This document shows positions 31,449 through 39,800 of a DNA stretch of 64,000 nt, piece after piece; the first letter of the stretch is position 1; each line of letters begins with the position of its first letter. This DNA is from Symbioplanes lichenis (GTDB lineage: Bacteria; Actinomycetota; Actinomycetes; Mycobacteriales; Micromonosporaceae): the NCBI RefSeq assembly GCF_030709675.1, contig NZ_JAUZQD010000019.1, forward strand, positions 1 to 64,000, in the 5' to 3' direction. The position numbers were made by a program, and so were the translations under genes. The notes under the pieces were generated by a model. The model did not search any database, was not told the origin of the DNA, and saw nothing but the letters and a program-made list of their open reading frames with translations.

Positions 31449-32704
31449 TACGGGGTCACGCGGTGGAGGTCGCGCGGGAAGGCCGTGACCTCGCGGACGT
31501 TCGACGCCTCCAGCAGGCGGGCGACGAAGCGTTCGAGGCCGATGGCGAAGCCGCCGTGCGGGGGCATGCCGTACTTGAAGCCGTCCAGGTAGCCGGCGAT
31601 CGCGCCGGGGTCGGGGGCCACGGCGAGGTAGTCCTCGTACCGGTGCAGGCGCTGGCCGCCCGTGGTGAGCTCCAGGCCGCGGAAGAGCAGGTCGAAGCTG
31701 TTGCTCCAGCGTGGGTCGGACGGCTGCGGGTGCGTGTAGAACGGGCGTTTCGCCATGGGGTAGCCGGTCACGAAGACGAAGTCCGAGCCGTGCTCGCGGC
31801 GGGCCCATTCGCCCAGGGCCCGCTCGTGCGCCGGGGCGAGGTCCGGCTCGTCGGCGGGGGCGCCAGCGATGCGCAGGGCCTCGCTGAAGTGCACGGCCGG
31901 GATCTCGGACGGCACCGGCGGGACCGCGATCCCCGTACGCTCGGCGACCGTTGCCGTCATCCCCGCCACCACCGTGGTCAGCACCGCCATCACGTCGCGG
32001 TGGTCGGTGACGAAGCCCAGTTCCGCGTCGAGCGACGTGTACTGGGCGAGGTGGCGGGAGGTGTCGTGCGGCTCGGCGCGGAAGACCGGACCGACCTCGT
32101 AGACGCGTTCGAAGACGCCGACCATGAGCTGCTTGTAGAACTGCGGGGACTGCGCCAGGTACGCCGGACGGCCGAAATAGTCGAGCGTGAAGACGGTGGC
32201 ACCGGACTCGGTGGCCGTACCCACGATCTTGGGGGTGTGGATCTCGACGAACCGCTGGGCCTCCAGCGTCGCGCGAAAGCCCGCGGCCGCGGCGGCGGCC
32301 ACGCGCAGGGCGGTCGCACGGGTGGGGTGACGCAGGGCCAGGGCGGCGTGGTCCAGCTGGGTGGCGAGGCCCGCGCCGAGTGCGGGGCGATGCAGTTCGA
32401 ACGGCAGCGGTACGGGCGGAGCACTGCTCAGCACCCGTACGGACGGAGTGGTCAGCTCGACCCCCGCCGGAGCCGCCGCGTTGGCGGTGACCTCGGCCGT
32501 CACCTCGACGACGGTCTCCTCGGACAGCGCCTCGATCGCGGCGCGCGGGCCGGGTTCGGTGACCACCACCTGGCTGAGGCCCGCGGCGTCGCGGACGATC
32601 AGGAAGGCGACCGACTTGAGCAGCCGGCGGCGGTGCACCCAGCCGGCGATCGTGACGGTGGTGCCCACGTGGGCGGGCAGCTCGGTGGAGAGGATGCGTT
32701 GCAT
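31448..32704 (-). CDS. aspS: Aspartyl-tRNA synthetase, archaeal/eukaryotic type (possibly non-discriminating)
   Basis: Class II aminoacyl-tRNA synthetase of 418 aa. The N-terminal OB-fold (TIAGWVHRRRLLKSVAFLIVRD) binds the anticodon. Motif 2 is VFRAEPHDTSRHLAQYTSLD, and motif 3 is GGFAIGLERFVARLLEASN. It lacks the GAD insertion of bacterial AspRS (~590 aa) and matches the archaeal length. Such enzymes can be non-discriminating and charge tRNA-Asn with Asp; this cannot be decided here. Start ATG 32704 has GAGGAGG upstream within a T-box leader whose specifier is GAC (Asp), which supports the Asp assignment over AsnRS. It sits between lipB and lipA, on the opposite strand: a probable insertion and possibly a second, regulated AspRS. 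Confidence 0.88.
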   Translation of the reverse strand: MQRILSTELPAHVGTTVTIAGWVHRRRLLKSVAFLIVRDAAGLSQVVVTEPGPRAAIEALSEETVVEVTAEVTANAAAPAGVELTTPSVRVLSSAPPVPLPFELHRPALGAGLATQLDHAALALRHPTRATALRVAAAAAAGFRATLEAQRFVEIHTPKIVGTATESGATVFTLDYFGRPAYLAQSPQFYKQLMVGVFERVYEVGPVFRAEPHDTSRHLAQYTSLDAELGFVTDHRDVMAVLTTVVAGMTATVAERTGIAVPPVPSEIPAVHFSEALRIAGAPADEPDLAPAHERALGEWARREHGSDFVFVTGYPMAKRPFYTHPQPSDPRWSNSFDLLFRGLELTTGGQRLHRYEDYLAVAPDPGAIAGYLDGFKYGMPPHGGFAIGLERFVARLLEASNVREVTAFPRDLHRVTP

Positions 32705-32930
32705 GGCTTGGTGACCTCCTCGGGACTCTGCAACGCGGCCCCAGGGAGGTGTGGGCGAGCGGGATCCTCGCGGTGCCACCACACCTTCACGCCCGTACGG
32801 GCGCCTCTTTGTCGTGCTCGGCTCAGGACTGTCTTCGCGCCCCGGCGCCGGGCCACCTTCACAGCGGGCGGTGGCTCTCTCGGCCGGCGGGATCGGGGCG
32901 TTACTTGGTTCCGTCACTGCCGTGAGCAGG
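32705..32930 (-). promoter_or_regulatory. T-box leader, Asp specifier, translational type
   Basis: On the minus strand Stem I closes GCTCA (from 32927) with TGAGC (to 32821) and GCCCC with GGGGC around an AGTA/GAA loop-E motif. An AGAGAG bulge and a CCACC/GGTGG distal stem are present. The specifier GAC (Asp) is at 32831-32833. The T-box core GGTGGCACCGCG is at 32769-32780; the variable base C would pair with the G73 discriminator of tRNA-Asp. Downstream CCACACCTCC can pair with the Shine-Dalgarno GGAGGT or with upstream GGTGTGG, so uncharged tRNA-Asp should free the ribosome site. Actinobacterial T-boxes are known to act on translation. The rest of the 356-bp gap to lipA (32931-33060) holds promoters. 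Confidence 0.88.
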
Positions 32931-33047
32931 ACGTTAACAGTGGGGTTCGAGAGGTTGCATCGCATTTTCGGCACAAGGGTGATCGCCCTCACAGATCTGG
33001 ATACGTGAGCCTCGTCGCCCCTGCTCCGCTTGATCTTGCTTCCGGCG

Positions 33048-33053
33048 TAACCT
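33048..33053 (+). promoter_or_regulatory. -10 hexamer, leaderless start of lipA
   Basis: TAACCT is 7 nt before the GTG at 33061. Confidence 0.55.
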
Positions 33054-33060
33054 CGGGGTT

Positions 33061-33984
33061 GTGACTATTGCTCCCGAGGGCCGCCGCATGCTGCGCATCG
33101 AGGCGCGCAACGCCGAGACTCCCATCGAGCGCAAACCGCCGTGGATCAAGGTCAAGGCGAAGATGGGCCCGGAGTACACGCAGATGCGCGGGCTCGTCCA
33201 GAAGGAGGGCCTCCACACGGTCTGCCAGGAGGCCGGCTGTCCCAACATCTACGAGTGCTGGGAAGACCGCGAGGCCACCTTCCTCATCGGGGGCGACCAG
33301 TGCACCCGGCGCTGCGACTTCTGCCAGATCGACACCGGCAAGCCCGCCGAGTTCGACGCCGACGAGCCGCGCCGCGTGGGCGAGTCGGTCGCCACGATGG
33401 GCCTGCGCTACGCGACCGTCACCGGCGTCGCCCGGGACGACCTGCCCGACGGCGGCGCCTGGCTCTATGCCGAGACGGTCCGCCAGATCCACAAGCTCCA
33501 GCCGGGCTGCGGCGTCGAGCTGCTGATCCCCGACTTCAACGCCGACCCCGAGCAGCTGGCCGAGGTGTTCGGCGCGGCCCCCGAGGTGCTGGCGCACAAC
33601 GTCGAGACGGTCCCGCGCATCTTCAAGCGCATCCGCCCCGGCTTCCGCTACGAGCGCTCGCTCGACGTCATCACCCAGGCCCGCGCGGCCGGGCTGGTCA
33701 CCAAGAGCAACCTCATCCTGGGCATGGGCGAGGAGCGCGCGGAGATCAGCCAGGCCCTGCGCGACCTGCACGCCGCCGGCTGTGAGCTGATCACCATCAC
33801 GCAATACCTGCGGCCCACGCCGCGGCATCACCCGGTGGAGCGCTGGGTCAAGCCGGAGGAGTTCGTGGAGCTGAGCGCGGAGGCCGAGGAGATCGGTTTC
33901 GCGGGCGTGATGTCGGGGCCGCTGGTGCGCTCGTCCTACCGGGCCGGGCGGCTCTACCAGCAGGCGCTGGCCGCTCGCGGCTGA
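33061..33984 (+). CDS. lipA: Lipoyl synthase
   Basis: Radical SAM enzyme (307 aa) that inserts two sulfurs into protein-bound octanoyl groups. The auxiliary cluster cysteines are in VCQEAGCPNIYECW, the radical-SAM CX3CX2C is QCTRRCDFC, and the conserved C-terminal Ser ligand is in VRSSYRAG. QYLRPTPRHHPVERWVKPEE is a LipA hallmark. It completes cofactors for SucB and the glycine cleavage H protein. TAACCT-N7-GTG suggests a leaderless transcript. The gene's last bases are part of a tandem duplication extending to 34062. Confidence 0.97.
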   Translation: MTIAPEGRRMLRIEARNAETPIERKPPWIKVKAKMGPEYTQMRGLVQKEGLHTVCQEAGCPNIYECWEDREATFLIGGDQCTRRCDFCQIDTGKPAEFDADEPRRVGESVATMGLRYATVTGVARDDLPDGGAWLYAETVRQIHKLQPGCGVELLIPDFNADPEQLAEVFGAAPEVLAHNVETVPRIFKRIRPGFRYERSLDVITQARAAGLVTKSNLILGMGEERAEISQALRDLHAAGCELITITQYLRPTPRHHPVERWVKPEEFVELSAEAEEIGFAGVMSGPLVRSSYRAGRLYQQALAARG

Positions 33985-34062
33985 CGCTCTCGCCTTTCCG
34001 GCAGCCGGTGCCTTCGCTTCGCGGCCGGCGCTCTCGTTCTCGGACAGCCGGTGCCCTTCGCT
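33976..34062. repeat. 44-bp tandem duplication overlapping the lipA stop codon
   Basis: 33976-34018 and 34020-34062 are diverged copies: both run from CGCGG through GCTCTCG to CAGCCGGTGCC and TTCGCT. The first copy contains the lipA stop codon; the second contributes the left arm of the lipA terminator. Confidence 0.6.
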
Positions 34063-34076
34063 GGGGCACCGGCTGT
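34044..34076 (+). terminator. lipA terminator
   Basis: Perfect 13-bp stem ACAGCCGGTGCCC / GGGCACCGGCTGT with a 7-nt loop, followed by TGCCTTTCC. Confidence 0.8.
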
Positions 34077-34113
34077 TGCCTTTCCAGCCGCCGGCCGCTC
34101 GACGTCGGGCCAC

Positions 34114-34184
34114 GCGGTGCTCGCGGACCCTTCCGGCCGCCGGCCGCTTCCGGCTTTCCGCGCGGTCAGCGGTGCTCGCGGACC
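34114..34184. repeat. 55-bp-period duplication of a gene 3' end
   Basis: GCGGTGCTCGCGGACC occurs at 34114-34129 and 34169-34184. The second copy encodes the last residues (VREHR-stop) of the minus-strand gene, so its 3' end has been copied downstream. Confidence 0.65.
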
Positions 34185-34567
34185 TTTCTGACCGGCCAGC
34201 CGGCGACGGTGGCGACGTCGTCGTCGGGGGTCGAGGGCGCGAAGACCCACTCCTCGATCGCGTGGCTCAGCGACACCGGCAGCCCCGGAGCGACCGGAGC
34301 GACGCCCTGCTCCTCGGCATAGAGTTCGTCCGCGTGACAGGCCCCGGCCAGAGCCGCGCGCAACCCGGCCGGCCCGTCGTCACCGCGGGCGATCAAGGCA
34401 CCGGTCAGCCAGTCGCGCAGCTCCCAGCCGGTGGCCGAGGTGCGGCTGTCCTGCACCACGCGGCGGCCGGAGCGCACGATCTCCCGGGCCCGGCGCAGGC
34501 GCTCCTCGTCGGCCACGAAGGGCGCTTCCAGCAGGGCGCGGACGTACTCCCTGACGAGGTCGTCCAT
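34166..34567 (-). CDS. Hypothetical protein (133 aa)
   Basis: Protein beginning MDDLVREYVRALLEAPFVAD and ending WPVRKVREHR. It is soluble and largely helical in its first half (ERLRRAREIVRSGRRVVQD), with a Trp-containing middle. I recognise no domain. No good Shine-Dalgarno precedes the ATG at 34567. A 20-bp AT-rich palindrome lies 39 bp upstream, unusual in this genome, so expression may be controlled. It lies between lipA and DUF4191, normally neighbours, and so is probably an insertion. Confidence 0.6.
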   Translation of the reverse strand: MDDLVREYVRALLEAPFVADEERLRRAREIVRSGRRVVQDSRTSATGWELRDWLTGALIARGDDGPAGLRAALAGACHADELYAEEQGVAPVAPGLPVSLSHAIEEWVFAPSTPDDDVATVAGWPVRKVREHR

Positions 34568-34605
34568 CGGCGCACCCGCTCGTTCTCTCCATCATCAACT
34601 AACTA

Positions 34606-34625
34606 GGCAATCTAGCTAATTTGCC
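34606..34625. promoter_or_regulatory. AT-rich palindromic operator candidate
   Basis: A 20-bp palindrome (GGCAA...TTGCC with central TAGCTA; 8 of 10 pairs match) in an AT-rich island of about 45 bp, between a hypothetical gene and DUF4191. It has the form of a dimeric regulator site. Confidence 0.5.
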
Positions 34626-34707
34626 GGGCGGGAGGCAAGAGCGGCCGCAGCTCCCGGGCAGGCACCGCAGCACGGTCCCTGCCCAGCTGACGCGACGCGC
34701 CGACCCT

Positions 34708-34713
34708 TACACT
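34708..34713 (+). promoter_or_regulatory. -10 hexamer, leaderless start of DUF4191 gene
   Basis: TACACT is 7 nt before the ATG at 34721. Confidence 0.55.
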
Positions 34714-34720
34714 TTCGGGT

Positions 34721-35413
34721 ATGGCAAAGCCCCAGGAGAAGGTGTCGTTCGGTGAGCGCCTGAAACAGATCGGCCAGGTGTTCACGTTCACGGCGCGGCA
34801 GGACAAGTGGTTCGTTCCGCTGGTGATCGCGGCGGTGCTGATCCCGGTCGCGCTGACGGTGACCTTCGTGCTGCTGGGCTGGGGCTGGGTCTGGATCCCG
34901 GTCGGCGTCATGGTCACGCTGCTGGCCGTCCTGATCGTGCTCAACCTGCGCTCCAACGCGGCCATGATGAACGCCGCCGAGGGCCAGCCGGGCGCCGCCG
35001 CCTCGATCATGGAGAACCTGCGCGGCGACTGGCGCGTGCGCCCCGCGGCGAGCTCCACCACCCAGTTCGACATGGTGCACATCGTCATCGGCCGCCCGGG
35101 CGTCATCCTGCTCGGCGAGGGCCAGGCCCAGCGCGTCCGCGGCCTCATGGGCCAGGAGAAGCGCCGCCTGTCCAAGGTGATCGGCAACGCCCCCATGTAC
35201 GACTACGTGATCGGCCAGGACGAGGGCGAGCTCTCGATCCGCAAGCTGCGCACGACGATGCTCAAGCTCCCGCGCAACCTCACGGGCAAGGACGTCAACG
35301 CGCTCGACAAGCGCCTCGCCGCCCTGATGGCCCGCCCGCAGATGCCGAAGGGCGCCATCCCCAAGAACATGCGCCCGTCGAAGGGTGCCTTCCGCCAGCA
35401 GCGCCCCCGCTGA
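34721..35413 (+). CDS. DUF4191 domain membrane protein
   Basis: Actinobacterial membrane protein (230 aa) of unknown function, characteristically encoded just after lipA. Residues ~1-30 are cytoplasmic (FGERLKQIGQVFTFTARQD), two helices span about 31-76 (VPLVIAAVLIPVALTVTFVLL and VGVMVTLLAVLIVL regions), and a soluble C-terminal domain contains TTQFDMVHIVIGRPGVILLG and a basic Pro-rich tail. Start after TACACT-N7. Its stop codon forms part of the first unit of a 21-bp repeat array. Downstream, where RDD and glnA would be expected, the conflict-type cassette begins. Confidence 0.9.
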   Translation: MAKPQEKVSFGERLKQIGQVFTFTARQDKWFVPLVIAAVLIPVALTVTFVLLGWGWVWIPVGVMVTLLAVLIVLNLRSNAAMMNAAEGQPGAAASIMENLRGDWRVRPAASSTTQFDMVHIVIGRPGVILLGEGQAQRVRGLMGQEKRRLSKVIGNAPMYDYVIGQDEGELSIRKLRTTMLKLPRNLTGKDVNALDKRLAALMARPQMPKGAIPKNMRPSKGAFRQQRPR

Positions 35414-35493
35414 CGTCCAGCAACGCCCCGCTGACGTCCAGCAACGCCCCGCTCATGTCCGGAAGAGCCTCATTGACGTCCGGCAGTGCCCCG
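35410..35493. repeat. Four 21-bp tandem repeats starting at a stop codon
   Basis: Units 35410-35430 and 35431-35451 are identical (CTGACGTCCAGCAACGCCCC plus G). Units 35452-35472 and 35473-35493 are diverged. The first contains the DUF4191 stop codon (TGA 35411-35413). No array of spacers is present, so this is not CRISPR. Confidence 0.8.
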
Positions 35494-35514
35494 CAAACTG
35501 ACCGTTTGCGGGGC
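35488..35514 (+). terminator. Terminator after DUF4191
   Basis: Perfect 11-bp stem GCCCCGCAAAC / GTTTGCGGGGC with a 5-nt loop, overlapping the end of the 21-bp repeat array. It isolates DUF4191 from the downstream cassette. Confidence 0.8.
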
Positions 35515-35535
35515 CGGTTCTTAGTGACCGGCAGG

Positions 35536-35541
35536 TAAAGT
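35536..35541 (+). promoter_or_regulatory. Candidate -10 of the trypco2-trypsin/STAND operon
   Basis: TAAAGT about 38 bp before the first cassette gene, followed by a small inverted repeat ATTCG-C-CGAAT (35551-35561) that could be an operator. This is the only clear promoter gap in the cassette, because the three genes overlap or nearly abut. Confidence 0.4.
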
Positions 35542-35579
35542 TTGTCCCTCATTCGCCGAATCGGTGCTGGGAGACATGC

Positions 35580-35957
35580 GTGTCGGAAATTTCCCTCGAG
35601 GCCGCGCTCCGCGCGCTGGTGGATCAGATCGGGCGCGGTGTCCCGCGTGGCGCGATCCGCGGACCTGTTCGAGTGGACCTCACGGTTGCGGTCACCGGTG
35701 ACGCCGGCGACGCTCGATGGGAGCTCAGCTCGTCCGGGCAGGACAACGCCCACCGGATCAGTCTGATTCTGGCCGTGCCGGACGGATACGGGCCGGCAGC
35801 CGCGGGCACGTGGGAGGCGGCGGACCGGTCCGCGCCGATCCCGTACGGGGACCTGCCGGACGAGACTCCGATCGGAGAGAGCCCGGGCGGCCCGTACGAT
35901 GCGCTTCCCCCCATCGTCCGGCCGAAGCCGGGCGTCAAGGACGACCGTGACAACTGA
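35580..35957 (+). CDS. Trypco2-like (trypsin-co-occurring domain 2) protein
   Basis: A 125-aa protein. Residues ~3-65 (SLEAALRALVDQIGRG, then VRVDLTVAVTGDAG and HRISLILAVPDG) show the helix plus beta-sandwich pattern of trypsin-co-occurring domain 2, a small domain repeatedly found with trypsin-like proteases in actinobacterial conflict systems. The C-terminal ~60 residues are Pro/Asp/Gly-rich and probably disordered. GGGAG six bases before the GTG supports the start. The stop overlaps the next gene by 11 nt. The presence of a trypsin-like protease two genes downstream fits. I expect an adaptor or sensor role in the cassette, by inference. Confidence 0.7.
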   Translation: MSEISLEAALRALVDQIGRGVPRGAIRGPVRVDLTVAVTGDAGDARWELSSSGQDNAHRISLILAVPDGYGPAAAGTWEAADRSAPIPYGDLPDETPIGESPGGPYDALPPIVRPKPGVKDDRDN

Positions 35958-36837
35958 GCGCTTCCACAGCCTGCCTGCCGCCGATCTCCCGCCCGCACCC
36001 AGTCCGCTGGAAGTCGCCAACAACCGCATCCGGGACGCGGCGAAGTGGCTGGTGGCCAGTTCGGCCGCCGTGGGCGCGGCCATGCTGGCGGGCAGTCAGC
36101 TCTCGGACATCGGCGAGCTGCCCCCGGCGCTGCCTGACTCCGTGGAGCACGCGCGGCTGTGGGTGGCGGTCCTGGGCGCCGTCCTGGCGCTCACCTCGGT
36201 CGTCTTCGCCATCTGGACGGCTGTGCGGATCCTGCTCCCCCAGCTGATCCACCTCAGTGATCTGGCCGAGGCCTGGGACGCACCGGGCAGGGCGATGGCC
36301 CCGGTAGTCCAGCAGTTCCGCCGAAACCCCAAGTATCTGCAAGGTTTCCCCGCTCCCGCGGAGCTCGCCCGGCGGCGCGAGGAGCTCGTACGGCAGCAGC
36401 GGGAGGAGGCCGCGGAGCCGACGGACCCCGCCCGGGTGGTCGCGGCCATCGCCGACGTGGACGAACGCATCACCGCGGTGGAGGACATCGCCACCCACGA
36501 GGCGCTCAAAACCCAGTTCGGCCGGGCGATGCGGCGCTTCGTCGCGGCGGCGGCGATCGCGGCAACAGGCATCGTGGCCTTCGCCTGGGCTGCCAATCCC
36601 CCGGACAAGACGCCGGTGGCGGATCTGCGGAACGGCCGATTCACCGGGTCGGTGCTGCGCGACGCGGACCTCACGAACGCCAAGCTCGATCACGCCGATT
36701 TCACCGGCGCGGATCTGACCGGCGCCGACCTGACCGGTGCCTCGGTCACCGGCGTCGTCTGGTCCCGCACGATCTGTCCGGACGGGACGCGCAGCGACGT
36801 GGACGGCACCTGTGCCGGCCACTTGTCGCCGGAGTGA
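35947..36837 (+). CDS. Membrane protein with C-terminal pentapeptide repeats
   Basis: A 296-aa protein. Hydrophobic helices lie at about 33-53, 77-105 and 200-220. Between the second and third is a ~90-residue charged helical region (ELARRREELVRQQREEAAEP). The C-terminal ~60 residues are pentapeptide repeats of the A(D/N)Lxx form (RDADLTNAKLDHADFTGADL). Start GTG 35947 has AAGGA four bases upstream and overlaps the trypco2 stop. It probably places the cassette at the membrane, with the pentapeptide quadrilateral helix as an interaction surface. No catalytic motif is seen. The next gene starts 5 bp later. Confidence 0.8.
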   Translation: MTTERFHSLPAADLPPAPSPLEVANNRIRDAAKWLVASSAAVGAAMLAGSQLSDIGELPPALPDSVEHARLWVAVLGAVLALTSVVFAIWTAVRILLPQLIHLSDLAEAWDAPGRAMAPVVQQFRRNPKYLQGFPAPAELARRREELVRQQREEAAEPTDPARVVAAIADVDERITAVEDIATHEALKTQFGRAMRRFVAAAAIAATGIVAFAWAANPPDKTPVADLRNGRFTGSVLRDADLTNAKLDHADFTGADLTGADLTGASVTGVVWSRTICPDGTRSDVDGTCAGHLSPE

Positions 36838-36841
36838 TGCC

Positions 36842-39800
36842 GTGACCGGCGCTGAGCAGCGGATCTGTGCCGTCAGCGGCACCCTGGACGGCTCGGGGCA
36901 TGCCCTTTCCCCCACCCTGGTGCTGACCGCGGGTCACGTCGTCGGTGAGGTGAGCGACGACGTGACCGTGACGCTGGCCGATGAGACGGTTCCGGGGCGC
37001 GTGGTCTGGCGCGGCGACCATCTGGACGTGGACGTTGCGGTGGTCCGGACGGCTCAACCTCTGCGGCAAGTGCCGGACGCGGCCGTCCGTTACGGGGAAC
37101 TGCGCGGCACGGACCCGGTGGAGTGCCAGGCACTGGGCTATCCGGCTGTCCTCAGGAACAACGCGGGCGACCGGCGCCTCGATCACCTGCGCGGCCCCGT
37201 GCTGCCCATGGTGGGGACCGAGAACGACCGGTACGCGCTCAACTCCACCCAGGTGGCCCCGAACCCGCTGCCTCCGGTGACCGACAAGACCGGCCGGACC
37301 GTGTACCCGACCTGGTACGCAGGCATGTCGGGGGCGGCCCTGCTGACCTCCGACGACCCAGGGATCGTGCTGGGCGTGCTCGTTGCCGTGCCCGCCGCCC
37401 GGTACGGCCCCGGCCGGCTCGAAGCCGCTCGCATCTCCCCGCTGCTGGCCGACATCACCTTCTCCCGGCTGGTCGGCGCGGGTCCCGACGACGTCGTCGC
37501 GTGGCCGGCTACGGCGCTGCCCACGGGAGCGATCACCCATGACGACGCCGTCAGCAGTCTTCCCTCCACCAGTAACCTCCGGAACGAGCAACTGCCCTAC
37601 GTGGCTCCGGCGACCACCGATCCCCTCCATCCGAGCCGCATCCTGGACCGGCTCTCGGCTCCCGCGGGAGACCCGGCGATCCTGCTGGTCGGCTCGGCCG
37701 GCATAGGCAAGACCCGGTGCTGCCTGGAGGTGGGCGACCGGGCCGTGGCCGCAGGTTGGAAGGTCGTCCATCTCCGGCCCAGCGATCGTGTGTTCGGCAC
37801 CGACGAGCTCATCGCTCTTTTGTCCGGGCCGGGCGTCGACCGGCTGCTACTGATCATCGACTATCTCAACGAGTCCGGTCTGGACTTCCCCGCCTTGAAG
37901 CACCGGGTGCTGCCGGAGGCGCGGCGGCGGGGCATCCGGCTGGCCCTCCTCGCCTCCGCCCGGCCGGGCTGGTTCTACCGCGCCGACAGCACGCCCGCGC
38001 GCGAGGTCTTCACCCCGCTCATGCTCCAGCCCAGTGAGCAGCACCTCGAGCACATCCAGGACCAGATCATCGCGGCGCTCGCTCCCACCGCACGCACCAC
38101 CCTCGGCGAGGAACGGCTGCGGACGCTGTGCGGACGGCGACCCATCATCGCCATGCTGATCGCCGCCGAGGCCGAGTCCCAGGCGAGAGAGGGAATGCTG
38201 CGCGCGGCGGACGGGCTCCGTCCGGAACAGCTCCTGGACTGGTTGACCCGGCGGCTGACCGAGGACCGGCTCACCCACACTCCGGCTGATCTCGTTTCGG
38301 ACGACGGTCCAAATGCTGCCCTGCTCACCTGCGCCACCTTGGTGGCGGCGATGCCGCAGGACGGGGAGAGCGTGCTCGCGGCCGGCCGGGTCACGCAGCC
38401 GGACAGGCCCGAGGAGGCCGAGCGAATTCTCGGTGTACTGCGCACGATGGGGTGGGTGGCCGACACGCCGGAAGGCGTGTCCACGGTGCATGACATCGTC
38501 ACCGACCAGCTCATCGAGGGCGTCACCGTGGAACAGGCCAGCGGGAGAGTGCGCCGCGGCGTGACGGACGTCGTTCTCTCCGGCGCCTTGGTGCGGTCCC
38601 GTGGCCTCGGCCGCTTCGCAGTCAACTTGGGCCGGCTGATGCGCGACCTTTCCGACAGCGAGCGCGGCAAGGCACTGTCGGAGTACTGCGCCGCCTGGCT
38701 GACCGCCAACTCCCCGGGGATCGGGACCGTGCTCGCTACCGACGGGGACGAGGGAGCGTACGCGCTGGGCGCGATGATGGACAATCCGGCGTGGGCACCC
38801 GCACTGTTCGACGGCTGGGATCTGCTCGTGGGCTCCTGGCTCGATCACCACGGTGTTTCTGTTTCCGCCCGGCACCTGCTCTACAAGGGTCTGCGGGCGG
38901 TTGCCCCGCAACGCGCCGATCACCTCATCGAGATCGCCCTCGAATGGCTCGACCGGCACCGCAACAACCGGTACGCCAGCTTCGTCGTGGCGCCGCTGCT
39001 GAACCGGCGCGACATGGCGCCTGACCGAGCCGCACGAGCCGTCGACCACGCCCTCTCGTGGCTGGGCCGGCACAACGCGCTGCCCGAGGCGGTCCGGGTG
39101 ATTCAGCCTTTGCTGTACCGCCCCGACCTCACGGAGGACCAAGCCGGGTACATCGACCGGCTCGGCTTCTACTGGATGGAGCACCAACCGGAAAGCGAGC
39201 ATCGCGGTTACCTTCTGCCCGCTCTCCTGGGCAGCACCACCCTGTCCGCGGAGCAGTCACGCATGGTCCTGGCCCACGGCCTGCAGTGGCTGGCCGCGAA
39301 CATCGTCCATCGCCAGGCGGCGCATGTGCTGGCCCCGCTTCTGAGCCGTGACGATCTCACCCGCGACCAAGCGGCAGTCCTGCTGGACGCCGTCTTCTCC
39401 TGGCTCGCCAAGCGATCCATCGACTCGAACGGCCACATCCTCAGCGTGCTCTTGCGGCGCACGGATCTCACGACCACCAAGATCGACGTCGTCATCGGCC
39501 ATGCGCTCGACTGGCTGGCCGCGAACCAGGATGCGAGCCACGCCAGCTTCGTCCTTCCCCCGTTGCTCGAACGCTCGGAGCTGAGCCCGCAGCAAGCGGA
39601 GGCGGCGATTCGGCACGGCATGGCCTGGCTCACCGGACAGTTCATCCAGGACGATGCCGATTTCACGATGCGCAGCATTCTCGAACGGCGCGAACTGTCC
39701 GCGGATCAAGCGCGCACGGTGGCGGACTATGCCCTCGTCTGGCTCGGTGAGCACGGCCGCGGCGAGAACGGTGCGTTCCTGCTGCGCTGCCTCCTCCTCC

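Noticed and set aside
31448..32704. Asparaginyl-tRNA synthetase
   Set aside because: The T-box specifier is GAC (Asp) and motif 2/3 residues fit archaeal AspRS; discrimination between Asp and non-discriminating types stays open.
35410..35493. CRISPR array
   Set aside because: The 21-bp units are contiguous with no spacers and there are no cas genes in the window.
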